Both the position numbers and the translations under genes were made by a program. 64,000 nt of DNA from JAJRPT01 sp965661945 (GTDB taxonomy: Bacteria; Bacteroidota; Ignavibacteria; Kapaibacteriales; UBA2268). This document shows positions 25,686-34,579 of the stretch, piece after piece (positions within the stretch are counted from its first letter, which is position 1; each line of letters opens with the position of its first letter). The DNA lies in the NCBI GenBank assembly GCA_965661945.1, contig CBFIFP010000007.1:62001-126000 (forward strand), given 5' to 3'. Below the pieces are notes generated by a model. That model was not told the origin of the DNA, made no database searches, and saw only the letters and a list, made by a program, of their open reading frames with translations.

Positions 25686-26891
25686 ATGGCTAAAGAGAAA
25701 TTTGAAAGAAGTAAACCACACGTTAACGTAGGAACAATTGGACACGTTGACCATGGTAAGACAACTTTAACAGCTGCAATTACAGTAGCTTTATCTAAAA
25801 AATTTGGTGGTAGTGGTAGATCATTTGATTCTATTGATAATGCACCAGAAGAAAAAGCTCGTGGTATAACCATTGCAACTGCTCACGTAGAATATGAAAC
25901 AGATAACAGACACTATGCTCACGTTGACTGTCCTGGTCACGCCGATTATGTAAAAAACATGATAACTGGTGCTGCTCAAATGGATGGTGCAATATTAGTA
26001 TGTGCTGCAACAGATGGACCGATGCCTCAAACAAGAGAGCACATTCTATTAGCACGTCAAGTAGGTGTTCCTCGTATTGTTGTATTTTTAAATAAAGTAG
26101 ATATTGCTGACCCTGAATTATTAGAATTAGTTGAAATGGAATTAAGAGAACTACTAAGTTCTTATGAATTTCCTGGCGATGATATTCCTATCGTTTATGG
26201 TTCTGCTCTTAAAGCTTTAGATGCTGGTATGTCTGATTCAGATGCTACTCATCCAGACTTACAATGTATCTATGAATTAATGGAAGCTGTTGATAATTAC
26301 GTTCCAGACCCAATTAGAGACGTTGAAAAAGCATTTTTGATGCCTATTGAAGACGTATTCTCTATCACTGGTAGAGGAACAGTAGCAACTGGTAAGATTG
26401 ATAGAGGTATCGTTAATGTTAACGAAGAAGTAGAAATCGTTGGTTTTGGTCTTAAAAAGAAAACAACTTGTACTGGTGTAGAGATGTTTAGAAAATTATT
26501 AGATCAAGGTCAAGCAGGTGATAACGTAGGTCTTTTATTAAGAGGTATTGAGAAATCTGAGATTCAAAGAGGTATGGTAATCTGTAAACCAGGTACAATC
26601 ACTCCTCACCATAAATTCTTAGCTCAAGTTTACGTTCTTAAAAAAGAAGAAGGTGGAAGACACACGCCATTCTTCTCTGGATATAGACCTCAGTTTTACT
26701 TTAGAACAACAGATGTTACAGGTTCATTACACTTACCAGAAGGTACAGAAATGGTTATGCCTGGTGATAATTTAGATAAAGTTTCTATCGAACTTATTGC
26801 TCCAATTGCAATGGAAGATGGATTAAACTTTGCGATTAGAGAAGGTGGAAGAACTGTTGGTGCTGGTGTAGTAATTAGTATAGTTGAATAA
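25686..26891 (+). CDS. tuf: Translation elongation factor Tu
   Basis: 401 residues; delivers aminoacyl-tRNA to the ribosome. GTPase motifs GHVDHGKT (residues 19-26), RGITI, DCPGH and NKVD are all present, followed by the beta-barrel domains with RGTVATGKIDRG and the C-terminal REGGRTVGAGVV. The start follows a good AGGGAG site. A strong hairpin with T-run lies right behind the stop, before rpsJ. Confidence 0.98.
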   Translation: MAKEKFERSKPHVNVGTIGHVDHGKTTLTAAITVALSKKFGGSGRSFDSIDNAPEEKARGITIATAHVEYETDNRHYAHVDCPGHADYVKNMITGAAQMDGAILVCAATDGPMPQTREHILLARQVGVPRIVVFLNKVDIADPELLELVEMELRELLSSYEFPGDDIPIVYGSALKALDAGMSDSDATHPDLQCIYELMEAVDNYVPDPIRDVEKAFLMPIEDVFSITGRGTVATGKIDRGIVNVNEEVEIVGFGLKKKTTCTGVEMFRKLLDQGQAGDNVGLLLRGIEKSEIQRGMVICKPGTITPHHKFLAQVYVLKKEEGGRHTPFFSGYRPQFYFRTTDVTGSLHLPEGTEMVMPGDNLDKVSIELIAPIAMEDGLNFAIREGGRTVGAGVVISIVE

Positions 26892-26898
26892 TATGATA

Positions 26899-26940
26899 CA
26901 GAGATAGTTGGGTATATCTCATTACTATCTCTGTGCTTTT
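26899..26940 (+). terminator. Intrinsic terminator or attenuator between tuf and rpsJ
   Basis: CAGAGATAGT (26899-26908) pairs with ACTATCTCTG (26924-26933) around a 15-base loop, followed by TGCTTTTTATTTT. rpsJ starts only 20 bases after the T-run with no room for a new promoter, so either read-through feeds the S10 operon or its promoter is inside tuf. Confidence 0.75.
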
Positions 26941-26960
26941 TATTTTAAAAAGGATTTATT

Positions 26961-27269
26961 GTGGCGACTCAAAAAATAAGAATTAAGTTAAAATCTTATG
27001 ACCATAACTTGATAGATAAATCAAGTGAAAGAATAGTAAGAACTGTAAAACAATCAGGTGCGGTTGTAAGTGGTCCAATACCACTACCAACAAAAAGAAC
27101 TATTTATACTGTAAATAGATCACCTCACGTAGATAAAAAATCAAGAGAGCAGTTCGAAACAAAAGTACATAAAAGATTGATTGATATCTTTAGCTCCACA
27201 CAGAAAACGGTTGATTCACTAATGAACTTAGAGTTGCCTGCCGGAGTAGATGTGGAAGTAAAAGTTTAA
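26961..27269 (+). CDS. rpsJ: Ribosomal protein S10
   Basis: 102 residues from a GTG start with AAAGGA upstream. S10 is a 30S head protein and also the NusE partner of NusB in antitermination. Motifs IRIKLKSYDHNLID, SGPIPLPTKRTIYTV and SPHVDKKSREQFE are typical. First gene of the S10 operon, directly behind the tuf hairpin. Confidence 0.97.
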   Translation: MATQKIRIKLKSYDHNLIDKSSERIVRTVKQSGAVVSGPIPLPTKRTIYTVNRSPHVDKKSREQFETKVHKRLIDIFSSTQKTVDSLMNLELPAGVDVEVKV

Positions 27270-27284
27270 GGATGAGATAAAAAA

Positions 27285-27908
27285 ATGAAAGCAGCTATTT
27301 TAGGTAAAAAAGTAGGTATGACTAGTGTTTATGGTCCAGAAGGGAAATTACACCCTTGTACTGTAATTGAAGCGGGTCCTTGTCCTATAGTGCAAATAAA
27401 AACTCAACAGAATGATGGTTATTCTGCAATTCAAGTTGGTTTCGATGAGAAATCTTCAAAGAATGTAAATTCTCCTGTAAAAGGACATTTTAAAAAAGCA
27501 GGTATAAACCCAACATATTTGTTAAAAGAGTTTAGAGATTATGAAAAATCTTTAGAGGTTGGTGAAATTTTAACAGTTGATCAGTTTAATGCTGGAGACA
27601 GAATTAGGATTTCAGGAAAATCTAAAGGAAAAGGTTTTCAAGGTGTTATGAAACGTCATGGTTTTAGTGGTGTCGGAATGGCAACTCACGGACAATCAGA
27701 CAGACAAAGACACCCAGGTTCTATCGGACAATCGTCATATCCTTCTAGAGTTCTTAAAGGAACAAGAATGGGTGGTAGAACTGGTGGAAATACAGTTACA
27801 GTTAGAAATTTAGAAATTATTCAAATTGTTCCAGAACACAATTTAATTATTGTTAAAGGTAGTGTTCCAGGTGCAAGAAATAGTTATTTAGAAATTATAA
27901 AGAAATAA
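27285..27908 (+). CDS. rplC: Ribosomal protein L3
   Basis: 207 residues; binds 23S rRNA near the peptidyl-transferase centre and starts 50S assembly. The start ILGKKVGMTSVYG, the central loop GFQGVMKRHGFSG with ATHGQSDRQRHPGSIG, and RMGGRTGGNTVTVRNL are intact; the Gln of HGQS is the usual methylation site. Fifteen bases after rpsJ, four before rplD. Confidence 0.97.
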   Translation: MKAAILGKKVGMTSVYGPEGKLHPCTVIEAGPCPIVQIKTQQNDGYSAIQVGFDEKSSKNVNSPVKGHFKKAGINPTYLLKEFRDYEKSLEVGEILTVDQFNAGDRIRISGKSKGKGFQGVMKRHGFSGVGMATHGQSDRQRHPGSIGQSSYPSRVLKGTRMGGRTGGNTVTVRNLEIIQIVPEHNLIIVKGSVPGARNSYLEIIKK

Positions 27909-27912
27909 GAAA

Positions 27913-28545
27913 ATGCAAGTAAATCTTTATAATAAAGACGGTCAAAAGTCAGGAACAATAGAACTTAATGATAGCGTATTTGGTATAGAACCAAATGATA
28001 ATGCTATGCATCAAGCAGTTGTAGCACATCTTGCTCAAAAAAGACAAGGTAATGCAAAAACTAAACTTCGCTCCGAAGTATCTGGTGGTGGTAAAAAACC
28101 ATTTAAGCAAAAAGGAAGAGGTGGTGCAAGAGCTGGTTCTACTAGATCGCCTTTATGGGTTGGTGGTGGAACAATACATGGTCCACATCCCCGAGATTAT
28201 GTTTATAAGTTACCAAAAAAACTTAATAGATTAAGCAGAATGTCAGCATATTCTTTAAGAATATCAGAAGACAATGCAAAATTTGTTGAAGATTTTAATT
28301 TTGAAAGTCCAAAGACAAAAGAAATTTTTTCAATTTTGAAAAATTTGGAATACAAAGGTGAGTCAATGTTAGTAATCACACCAGAAGTAAATAATAATCT
28401 TTATTTGTCTGGAAGAAATATTCCTAAACTCGATATCAGACCTTATAACCAAGTATCTACTTATGATATTTTATCTCACAAGAGAGTGGTTATTATGCAG
28501 AGTGCAATTAAAGGTATCGAAGAGAATTTACAAAACAAAAAGTGA
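27913..28545 (+). CDS. rplD: Ribosomal protein L4
   Basis: 210 residues; lines the nascent-peptide tunnel with its extended loop, visible as GGGKKPFKQKGRGGARAGS followed by SPLWVGGGTIHGPHPRDY. L4 is the autogenous repressor of the S10 operon in gammaproteobacteria; no sign of that leader is seen here. The TGA stop overlaps the GTG of rplW (GTGA). Confidence 0.96.
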   Translation: MQVNLYNKDGQKSGTIELNDSVFGIEPNDNAMHQAVVAHLAQKRQGNAKTKLRSEVSGGGKKPFKQKGRGGARAGSTRSPLWVGGGTIHGPHPRDYVYKLPKKLNRLSRMSAYSLRISEDNAKFVEDFNFESPKTKEIFSILKNLEYKGESMLVITPEVNNNLYLSGRNIPKLDIRPYNQVSTYDILSHKRVVIMQSAIKGIEENLQNKK

Positions 28546-28853
28546 ATAAAATGATATCTATTATTAGAAAACCTATATTGACTGAAAAAGGTATGAGCAA
28601 AAATGGTGAAAGAGAATATCACTTCTTTGTTGACCCATCAGCTAATAAACTACAAATAAAACATGCTGTAAAAGCTATGTTCGATGTTGAAGTTGAAGAT
28701 GTTAGAACTACTAATGTCAAAGGTAAACGCTCTGTTAAACATACCAAAAAAGGTTTAATGAGAGGTAAAACGGCTTTAAGAAAAAAAGCATATGTAAAAC
28801 TTAAAGAGGGCTTTGAAATCGATATGGTTTCTGGCGGCTCTTCTAATGATTAA
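28542..28853 (+). CDS. rplW: Ribosomal protein L23
   Basis: 103 residues from a GTG overlapping the rplD stop; an ATG nine bases later (28551) would give 100 residues and a start (MISIIRKPILTEKG) closer to the family norm. L23 sits at the tunnel exit and docks trigger factor and SRP. Core motifs KPILTEKG, YHFFVDPSANKLQIKHAV and VNT-like VRTTNVKGK are present. Confidence 0.95.
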   Translation: MNKMISIIRKPILTEKGMSKNGEREYHFFVDPSANKLQIKHAVKAMFDVEVEDVRTTNVKGKRSVKHTKKGLMRGKTALRKKAYVKLKEGFEIDMVSGGSSND

Positions 28854-28870
28854 AAAAGAGAAGATTTAAA

Positions 28871-29710
28871 ATGGGATTAAGAGTATTAAAACCAATGACA
28901 CCTGGGACAAGATTTTATTCTGTAGATGACTTTCAAGACATCACAACAGATAAACCGTATGCTCCACTTCTAAAACCACTTAAAAAATCTGGTGGAAGAA
29001 ATTCATACGGTCGTATAACATCTCGTAGAAAAGGTGGTGGGCATAAAAGAAAATATAGAATTATTGATTTCAAAAGAAGTATCAAAGATGTTTTTGCTGA
29101 AGTTATGACTATAGAGTATGACCCAAATAGAACAGCTAGAATTGCTCTTGTTAAATATGAAGATGGTCAGCACACTTATATAATTGCGCCTGATAAACTA
29201 AAAGTAGGTCAAAAAATCATTGCTTCTGCAAATGCTGAATACAATGATGGAAACTGCTTACCTTTAGAAAAAATACCAGTTGGTCTTATACTACATAATG
29301 TAGAAATGAAACCAGGCAAAGGTGGTCAATTAGCTAGAAGTGCAGGTTCTTCAATACAGTTAGTAGGATTTGAGGGTAAATATGCTCAATTAAAACTACC
29401 TTCTGGTGAGATGAGACTTGTTCCTAAATTATGTTGGGCAACTCTTGGAACTGTAAGTAATTCTGAACATTTGAATTTGCTATTAGGTAAAGCAGGTAGA
29501 AAAAGATGGTTAGGTAGAAGACCAGTTACCCGTGGTATGGTTAGAAACCCTGTTGATCACCCTATGGGTGGTGGTGAAGGAACCTCAAAATCTGGTGGTG
29601 GTAGAAAACATCCACGCTCACCTTGGGGTCAATTAGCAAAAGGATTAAAAACTAGACGTACTAAAAAAGCAAGTTCTAATTTAATTATTAGACGTAGAAA
29701 AGATAAATAA
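28871..29710 (+). CDS. rplB: Ribosomal protein L2
   Basis: 279 residues; needed for subunit joining and peptidyl-transferase activity. The C-terminal functional region is present: RGMVRNPVDHPMGGGEG with the conserved His, then GGRKHPRSPWG and the basic tail. The N-terminal KPMTPGTRFYSV and KKSGGRNSYGRIT are typical. Normal length and operon position. Confidence 0.97.
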   Translation: MGLRVLKPMTPGTRFYSVDDFQDITTDKPYAPLLKPLKKSGGRNSYGRITSRRKGGGHKRKYRIIDFKRSIKDVFAEVMTIEYDPNRTARIALVKYEDGQHTYIIAPDKLKVGQKIIASANAEYNDGNCLPLEKIPVGLILHNVEMKPGKGGQLARSAGSSIQLVGFEGKYAQLKLPSGEMRLVPKLCWATLGTVSNSEHLNLLLGKAGRKRWLGRRPVTRGMVRNPVDHPMGGGEGTSKSGGGRKHPRSPWGQLAKGLKTRRTKKASSNLIIRRRKDK

Positions 29711-29722
29711 TGGATATAATTT

Positions 29723-30004
29723 ATGTCAAGGTCGCTTAAAAAAGGTATTTTTGTTTATTATAAACTTCAACTAAAGATTGACAAATTAAATGAGTCAAAT
29801 AAAAAAGAAGTTATAAAAACTTGGTCAAGAGCATCGATGATTACACCTGAATTTGTGGGTCATACGATATCTGTGCACAATGGGAAAAATTTTATACCTG
29901 TTTATGTTACAGAAAATATGGTTGGTCATAAATTAGGTGAATTCGCACCGACAAGACTTTATAGAGGTCATTCTGGCCACAGAAAAGAAGATAGAAAAAA
30001 ATAA
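29723..30004 (+). CDS. rpsS: Ribosomal protein S19
   Basis: 93 residues; 30S head protein contacting the A-site finger and S13. Starts SRSLKKGIFV and contains TWSRASMITPEFVGHTI, VHNGKNFIPVYVTENMVGH and GEFAPTR, all standard. Twelve bases behind rplB and 16 before rplV. Confidence 0.97.
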   Translation: MSRSLKKGIFVYYKLQLKIDKLNESNKKEVIKTWSRASMITPEFVGHTISVHNGKNFIPVYVTENMVGHKLGEFAPTRLYRGHSGHRKEDRKK

Positions 30005-30020
30005 TTTAGGTTAATGGCAA

Positions 30021-30374
30021 ATGGAAGCTCAAGCTATAAAAAAACATATAAGGTCATCTCCTCGTAAAATGAGATTAGTCATTGACTTAATCAGAGGAAA
30101 AAAAGTACAAGATGCCTTGAATATTTTAAAATTATCACCTCATGTTGCCTCAGAAGTTGCTGAGCAAACATTGAAATCAGCGATTAGTAATCTTACTAAT
30201 AAAGCTATTGATAATGACGAAAATATTCATGATGATAAAATCTTTGTTAAGACTGTTACAGTTGACCAAGGTGTTACTATGAAAAGAATGTTGCCTGCCC
30301 CACAAGGTAGAGCATATAGAATAAGAAAAAGATCTAATCATTTAACAATTGTTGTTGCAACAAAAGAGAATTAA
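30021..30374 (+). CDS. rplV: Ribosomal protein L22
   Basis: 117 residues; its beta-hairpin reaches the tunnel constriction and is a known macrolide-resistance site. IRSSPRKMRLVIDLIRGK near the start and the hairpin/tail region MKRMLPAPQGRAYRIRKRSN are intact. Followed after 11 bases by rpsC. Confidence 0.97.
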   Translation: MEAQAIKKHIRSSPRKMRLVIDLIRGKKVQDALNILKLSPHVASEVAEQTLKSAISNLTNKAIDNDENIHDDKIFVKTVTVDQGVTMKRMLPAPQGRAYRIRKRSNHLTIVVATKEN

Positions 30375-30385
30375 AAGGAGTTATT

Positions 30386-31024
30386 TTGGGACAGAAAGTT
30401 AATCCAATTGGTTTAAGATTAGGCATTACCAGAACATGGGATGCTAATTGGTTCGATGAAAGAGAAATGGCAGAAAAACTATCAGAAGATCTGAGAGTAA
30501 GAGACTATATTAGAACCCGTAAACAAAAGGCAGGAATTGCAAGAATTATTGTTGAAAGAACTGCTAAACAACTCCGTATAACTATTCATTCTTCAAGACC
30601 TGGTGTTATTATTGGTAAATCTGGTCAAGAAATAACATCTCTTGAAGAAGAATTAAAGAAAATAACTGGTAGATCTATTAAAATTTTAATTCACGAAATT
30701 AAAAGACCTGAATTAGATGCTCTACTTGTTGCTGAAAATATTGCCAATCAACTCGAAGGAAGAGTATCTTTCAGAAGAGCTTTGAAGCAAGCAATAAATT
30801 CTACTATGAGGTCGGGAGCTGAAGGTATCAAAGTTATGGCATCTGGTCGTTTAGGTGGCGCAGAAATGGCTAGAACTGAGCAATACAAAGAAGGTCGTAC
30901 TCCTTTACATACATTAAGAGCTGATATCGATTATGGTATTGCTACTGCTCATACTATATATGGCGCAATAGGCGTAAAGGTATGGATATGTAAAGGTGAA
31001 GTGATAGGTAAAAATCAAAATTAA
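30386..31024 (+). CDS. rpsC: Ribosomal protein S3
   Basis: 212 residues from a TTG start supported by a perfect AAAGGAG site. S3 lines the mRNA entry channel and helps the helicase activity of the ribosome. N-terminal GQKVNPIGLRLGITR, KH-domain loop GVIIGKSGQEI and C-terminal SGRLGGAEMARTE and TLRADIDYG are present. Slightly shorter at the C-terminus than E. coli S3 (233), which is common outside proteobacteria. Confidence 0.96.
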   Translation: MGQKVNPIGLRLGITRTWDANWFDEREMAEKLSEDLRVRDYIRTRKQKAGIARIIVERTAKQLRITIHSSRPGVIIGKSGQEITSLEEELKKITGRSIKILIHEIKRPELDALLVAENIANQLEGRVSFRRALKQAINSTMRSGAEGIKVMASGRLGGAEMARTEQYKEGRTPLHTLRADIDYGIATAHTIYGAIGVKVWICKGEVIGKNQN

Positions 31025-31042
31025 TAAATAAGTGATTGAAAA

Positions 31043-31471
31043 ATGTTAAGTCCTAAAAGAGTTAAAAGAAGAAATTCGCATCGTGGCAGGATGAAAGGTA
31101 AATCTTTCAGAGGTTCTCAACTTGCCTTTGGTTCATATGGCTTAAAAGCTTTAGAACCACATTGGATTACTAATAGAACAATAGAGTCTGCACGTATTGC
31201 AATCAATAGATTCCTTAAAAGAGAAGGTAAAGTTTGGATAAAAATATTTCCAGACAAACCAATATCTAAAAAACCATTAGAAACAAGAATGGGTAAAGGT
31301 AAAGGTGGATTTGAAGCGTGGGTTGCTGTTGTAAGACCAGGTAAGATTCTATTCGAAATTGACGGCGTTAGTAGAGAAAGAGCCGAAGAAGCACTTCGAC
31401 TTGCATCTCATAAATTGCCTATAAAAACTAAATTTGTTGCAAGAAGGGATTTGATGTATAATGAAAGCTAG
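31043..31471 (+). CDS. rplP: Ribosomal protein L16
   Basis: 142 residues; late-assembly 50S protein near the A-site tRNA elbow. MLSPKRVKRRNSHRGRMKG, FGSYGLKALEPHWITNRTIE and RMGKGKGGFEAWVAVV are typical. Its last 11 bases overlap rpmC. Confidence 0.97.
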   Translation: MLSPKRVKRRNSHRGRMKGKSFRGSQLAFGSYGLKALEPHWITNRTIESARIAINRFLKREGKVWIKIFPDKPISKKPLETRMGKGKGGFEAWVAVVRPGKILFEIDGVSRERAEEALRLASHKLPIKTKFVARRDLMYNES

Positions 31472-31667
31472 AAAAGCAAAAGATTTAAGAGAATTAAGCA
31501 ATCAAGAATTGCTATCTCAATGCCAAGAGTCAATTGAAACTCTCGCTCAACAAAAATTTCAAAATCAATTGAAACAGTTGCAAGATGTTGCATATCTGAG
31601 AATATTAAAAGCAGATATTGCAAGAATGAAAACGATTCTAAATGAAAGAAATATTACTTTAAATTGA
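31461..31667 (+). CDS. rpmC: Ribosomal protein L29
   Basis: 68 residues of two predicted helices, at the tunnel exit next to L23. MKARKAKDLRELSNQEL and the C-terminal LRILKADIARMKTILNER identify the family. Overlaps rplP by 11 bases, so translation is probably coupled. Confidence 0.93.
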   Translation: MKARKAKDLRELSNQELLSQCQESIETLAQQKFQNQLKQLQDVAYLRILKADIARMKTILNERNITLN

Positions 31668-31674
31668 GGCATAA

Positions 31675-31941
31675 ATGTCTGAAGAGATAAAAACAAGTTC
31701 CAAAAAGGTATTGCAAGGTAAAGTAACCTCCAATAAAGGTGAAAAGTCTATTACAGTTTTAACTGAAAGACAAGTGCAGCACCCGATTTACAAAAAATAT
31801 TACAAGCAAAGCAAAAAAATGCATGCTCATGATGAAAATAATGAATGTAATATTGGTGATATAGTAAAAATTAAAGAGTCTAGACCACTAAGTAAAACTA
31901 AAAGATGGGTCTTAGACGGTATAGTTGAAAGAGCTAAATAA
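31675..31941 (+). CDS. rpsQ: Ribosomal protein S17
   Basis: 88 residues with the OB-fold core: LQGKVTSNKGEKSITVLTER, HPIYKKYYKQSKKMHAHD, GDIVKIKESRPLSKTKRW. Binds the 5' domain of 16S rRNA. Seven bases after rpmC. Confidence 0.95.
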   Translation: MSEEIKTSSKKVLQGKVTSNKGEKSITVLTERQVQHPIYKKYYKQSKKMHAHDENNECNIGDIVKIKESRPLSKTKRWVLDGIVERAK

Positions 31942-31952
31942 GGTATTAAAAA

Positions 31953-32321
31953 ATGGTTAGAGAAGAAGCAAACCTAGCAGTTGCTGATAATTCAGGAGCA
32001 AAAAAAGTACGAATCATTAGAGTACTTGGCGGACACGGCAAGAAATATGCTCGTATCGGTGATAAAGTAGTTGTTTCTGTGAAACAAGCAATACCTAACG
32101 GTGCTGTGAAAAAAGGAGACGTTTCAAGCGCTGTTATTGTTAGAACTAAAAAAGAATTACGTAGAACAGACGGGACTTACATCAGATTTGATGAGAACGC
32201 CGCAGTTTTATTAAATGCCAAAGGCGACCCAAGAGGCACTCGTATCTTTGGACCAGTTACTCGTGAATTAAGAGATAAAAGCTATATGAAAATTATTTCA
32301 TTAGCACCAGAAGTTTTATAA
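31953..32321 (+). CDS. rplN: Ribosomal protein L14
   Basis: 122 residues, exactly the usual length. L14 forms an inter-subunit bridge and is the binding site of the silencing factor RsfS. Motifs ANLAVADNSGAKKVRIIRVL, GDKVVVSVKQAIPNG, FDENAAVLLN and GTRIFGPVTRELR are intact. The stop TAA shares its last A with the ATG of rplX. Confidence 0.97.
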   Translation: MVREEANLAVADNSGAKKVRIIRVLGGHGKKYARIGDKVVVSVKQAIPNGAVKKGDVSSAVIVRTKKELRRTDGTYIRFDENAAVLLNAKGDPRGTRIFGPVTRELRDKSYMKIISLAPEVL

Positions 32322-32662
32322 TGGGCAGAACAATGGCTACAAAATTAAAAATTAAAAAGGGTGATAACGTTAAAGTTATTGCAGGTGAAGATAAAGGAAA
32401 ATCTGGTAGAGTTTTAGAAGTCTATCCTAAAAACATGAGAGTTCTTATTGAAGATGTCAATATTAGAACTGTACACGTTAAGCCTTCTCAAAGAGATCAA
32501 CAAGGTGGGAGAAAATCTAAATCACTTCCTATTCATTACTCAAATGTAATGCTCTTAGATTCAGAAGGTAATACTACTCGTGTTGGTTTCCAATCTAAAG
32601 AAAATAAAAATGGTTTTTCAACTAAAGTAAGAATTGCTAAAACAAACGGCAGTGAGATATAA
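32321..32662 (+). CDS. rplX: Ribosomal protein L24
   Basis: 113 residues with a KOW motif (KIKKGDNVKVIAGEDKGKSG) and NIRTVHVKPSQRDQQGG. L24 is one of the two 50S assembly initiators. The first ATG overlaps the rplN stop; an in-frame ATG at 32333 (MATKLKIKKGD) matches the family start better and may be the real one. Confidence 0.94.
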   Translation: MGRTMATKLKIKKGDNVKVIAGEDKGKSGRVLEVYPKNMRVLIEDVNIRTVHVKPSQRDQQGGRKSKSLPIHYSNVMLLDSEGNTTRVGFQSKENKNGFSTKVRIAKTNGSEI

Positions 32663-32664
32663 AA

Positions 32665-33300
32665 ATGGCAAAAGTACAAGTAAGTAAAAAATTAAACTTC
32701 CAAATGGAAGGTCAAAGAGTCGAAGAATTAGAGGCACACGAAATACCTGCACCTAGACTCTATGGATTCTATAAAGAACAGGTTATTCCAAATTTGATAA
32801 AAGAATTTGAATTCAAATCAGTAATGCAAGTTCCAAAGATTGAGAAAATAGTTTTAAATATGGGTATTGGTGCTGCTGTGCAGGATCCAAAAACTCTACA
32901 AAGTGCTATTACGGAAATGGAACTAATCTCTGGTCAGAGACCGGCGATTAGAAAAGCAAGAACTTCTATTTCTAACTTTAAACTACGTGAAGGTATGCCG
33001 ATAGGTTGTATGGTTACTTTAAGAAAAGCTAAAATGTATGAATTTCTCGATAGATTTGTTAATATCGCAGCTCCTCGTATTAGAGACTTTAGAGGATTCT
33101 CTGATAAAAGTTTTGATGGTCGTGGAAACTACACTATTGGAATAAAAGAACAAATCATTTTCCCTGAAATTGATGTTGATAAAGTTAATAGAATAAATGG
33201 AATGGACATTACTTTTGTTACATCTGGTAATTCAGATGAAGAAGCAAGAGCATTACTTAGAGAATTTGGATTTCCTTTTAGAAGAAAAGATAATAATTAA
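32665..33300 (+). CDS. rplE: Ribosomal protein L5 with N-terminal extension
   Basis: 211 residues; contacts 5S rRNA and the P-site tRNA. The core begins at PRLYGFYKEQVIPNL and includes KIEKIVLNMGIG, GQRPAIRKARTSISNFKLRE, RDFRGFS and FGFPF. Some 28 residues precede the usual start (family length about 180). The extension is in frame, begins two bases after rplX and contains no better start, so it is probably real. Confidence 0.95.
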   Translation: MAKVQVSKKLNFQMEGQRVEELEAHEIPAPRLYGFYKEQVIPNLIKEFEFKSVMQVPKIEKIVLNMGIGAAVQDPKTLQSAITEMELISGQRPAIRKARTSISNFKLREGMPIGCMVTLRKAKMYEFLDRFVNIAAPRIRDFRGFSDKSFDGRGNYTIGIKEQIIFPEIDVDKVNRINGMDITFVTSGNSDEEARALLREFGFPFRRKDNN

Positions 33301-33310
33301 TTGGTAATTT

Positions 33311-33580
33311 ATGGCTAGAAAATCAATCACTGCAAGAAACGAAAAAAGAATTAAACTTGTTAAGAAATTCGCTGAGAGAAGAGAACTTCTCAAAAAAGAA
33401 GGTGACTTCGAGGGTTTACAAAAATTACCTCGTAATTCTGCTCCCTCACGAGTTAGACTAAGATGTTCTGTTACCGGTAGAGGTAGAGGAAATTATAAAA
33501 AATTTGGCTTGTGTCGTAATATGTTCCGTCTTTTAGCATCAGAAGGTAAAATACCTGGTGTTAGAAAAGCAAGTTGGTAA
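33311..33580 (+). CDS. rpsN: Ribosomal protein S14, long zinc-free form
   Basis: 89 residues. The ending CSVTGRGRGNYKKFGLCRNMFR and VPGVRKASW-type IPGVRKASW identify S14. The CxxC pairs of the short zinc-binding form are absent, so this is the C-minus long type. It lies in the normal spc-operon place between rplE and rpsH. Confidence 0.96.
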   Translation: MARKSITARNEKRIKLVKKFAERRELLKKEGDFEGLQKLPRNSAPSRVRLRCSVTGRGRGNYKKFGLCRNMFRLLASEGKIPGVRKASW

Positions 33581-33610
33581 TTTTGATTTTAAATTAATTG
33601 GATTTTTAAA

Positions 33611-34009
33611 ATGGCAATAGTGTCAGATCAAATAGGTGATTTCCTTACAAGAATTAGAAATGCAGGACAAGCTGGACACAAAACTGTTGAAGCTCCTCGT
33701 TCAAATTTGAAAGTTGAAATTGCAAAATTATTAAAAGACCAAGGATACATTGAGGATTTTCAAGATATGAAAGACGATATCCAAGGTAAAGTTGTTGTTA
33801 CAATGAAATATTATAATAGACAACCAGTAATAAAAGAAATTAAGAGGGTATCTAAACCCGGAAGAAGAATTTACGCTTCAGCTGATAAAATTGGAAGAGT
33901 TAGAAATGGTCTTGGTATATCCATCCTTTCTACTTCTCGTGGTGTTATCACTATGAAAGAAGCAATGAAGTTAAATGTTGGCGGTGAAATAATTTGTACC
34001 GTTTGGTAA
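33611..34009 (+). CDS. rpsH: Ribosomal protein S8
   Basis: 132 residues; binds the central domain of 16S rRNA and, in E. coli, represses the spc operon. Motifs DQIGDFLTRIRNAGQAGHK, RRIYASADKIGRVRNGLGI, ILSTSRGVITMKEA and GGEIICTVW are typical. Confidence 0.97.
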   Translation: MAIVSDQIGDFLTRIRNAGQAGHKTVEAPRSNLKVEIAKLLKDQGYIEDFQDMKDDIQGKVVVTMKYYNRQPVIKEIKRVSKPGRRIYASADKIGRVRNGLGISILSTSRGVITMKEAMKLNVGGEIICTVW

Positions 34010-34025
34010 AAAATTGAGGTGAAAA

Positions 34026-34568
34026 ATGTCAAGAATTGGTAAAAGCCCAATTTCAATACCTGATAAAGTCCAAGTTTCTATAAGTGGTGATAATATTACT
34101 GCTAAAGGACCAAAAGGTGAATTAAACTTTGTTAAATCTGAGATTATAAACATCGAGCAAGAAGGTAATAACTTAATTGTTAAAAGATCTAATGAAGATA
34201 AAACGTCAAAGAGTCTACATGGCTTAACACGTTCTATTGTAAATAATATGGTTCTAGGTGTATCATCAGGATTTAAAAAAGTTCTTCAAATTGAAGGAGT
34301 TGGTTTTAAAGCTGAAATGAAAGGTCAAAGATTATTCCTAAATTTAGGTTATTCTCATCCTGTTATAGTGTTACCACCTGTTGGTGTAGTTTTTACTACA
34401 CCTAATGCAACTACTATTGAAATTGAAGGTTATGATAAACAACTTATTGGTGAAGTTGCTTATAAAATTAGAAGATTAAGAAAACCTGAGCCTTACAAAG
34501 GTAAAGGTATAAGATACCAAGGTGAATATATTAGACGTAAAGCAGGTAAATCTGCATCTAAAAAATAA
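34026..34568 (+). CDS. rplF: Ribosomal protein L6
   Basis: 180 residues forming two related domains near the factor-binding site of the 50S subunit. SRIGKSPISIPDKV at the start and RKPEPYKGKGIRYQGEYIRR with KAGK near the end are family signatures. A GAGGTG site precedes the ATG. Confidence 0.97.
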   Translation: MSRIGKSPISIPDKVQVSISGDNITAKGPKGELNFVKSEIINIEQEGNNLIVKRSNEDKTSKSLHGLTRSIVNNMVLGVSSGFKKVLQIEGVGFKAEMKGQRLFLNLGYSHPVIVLPPVGVVFTTPNATTIEIEGYDKQLIGEVAYKIRRLRKPEPYKGKGIRYQGEYIRRKAGKSASKK

Positions 34569-34579
34569 AGGTTACTAAA

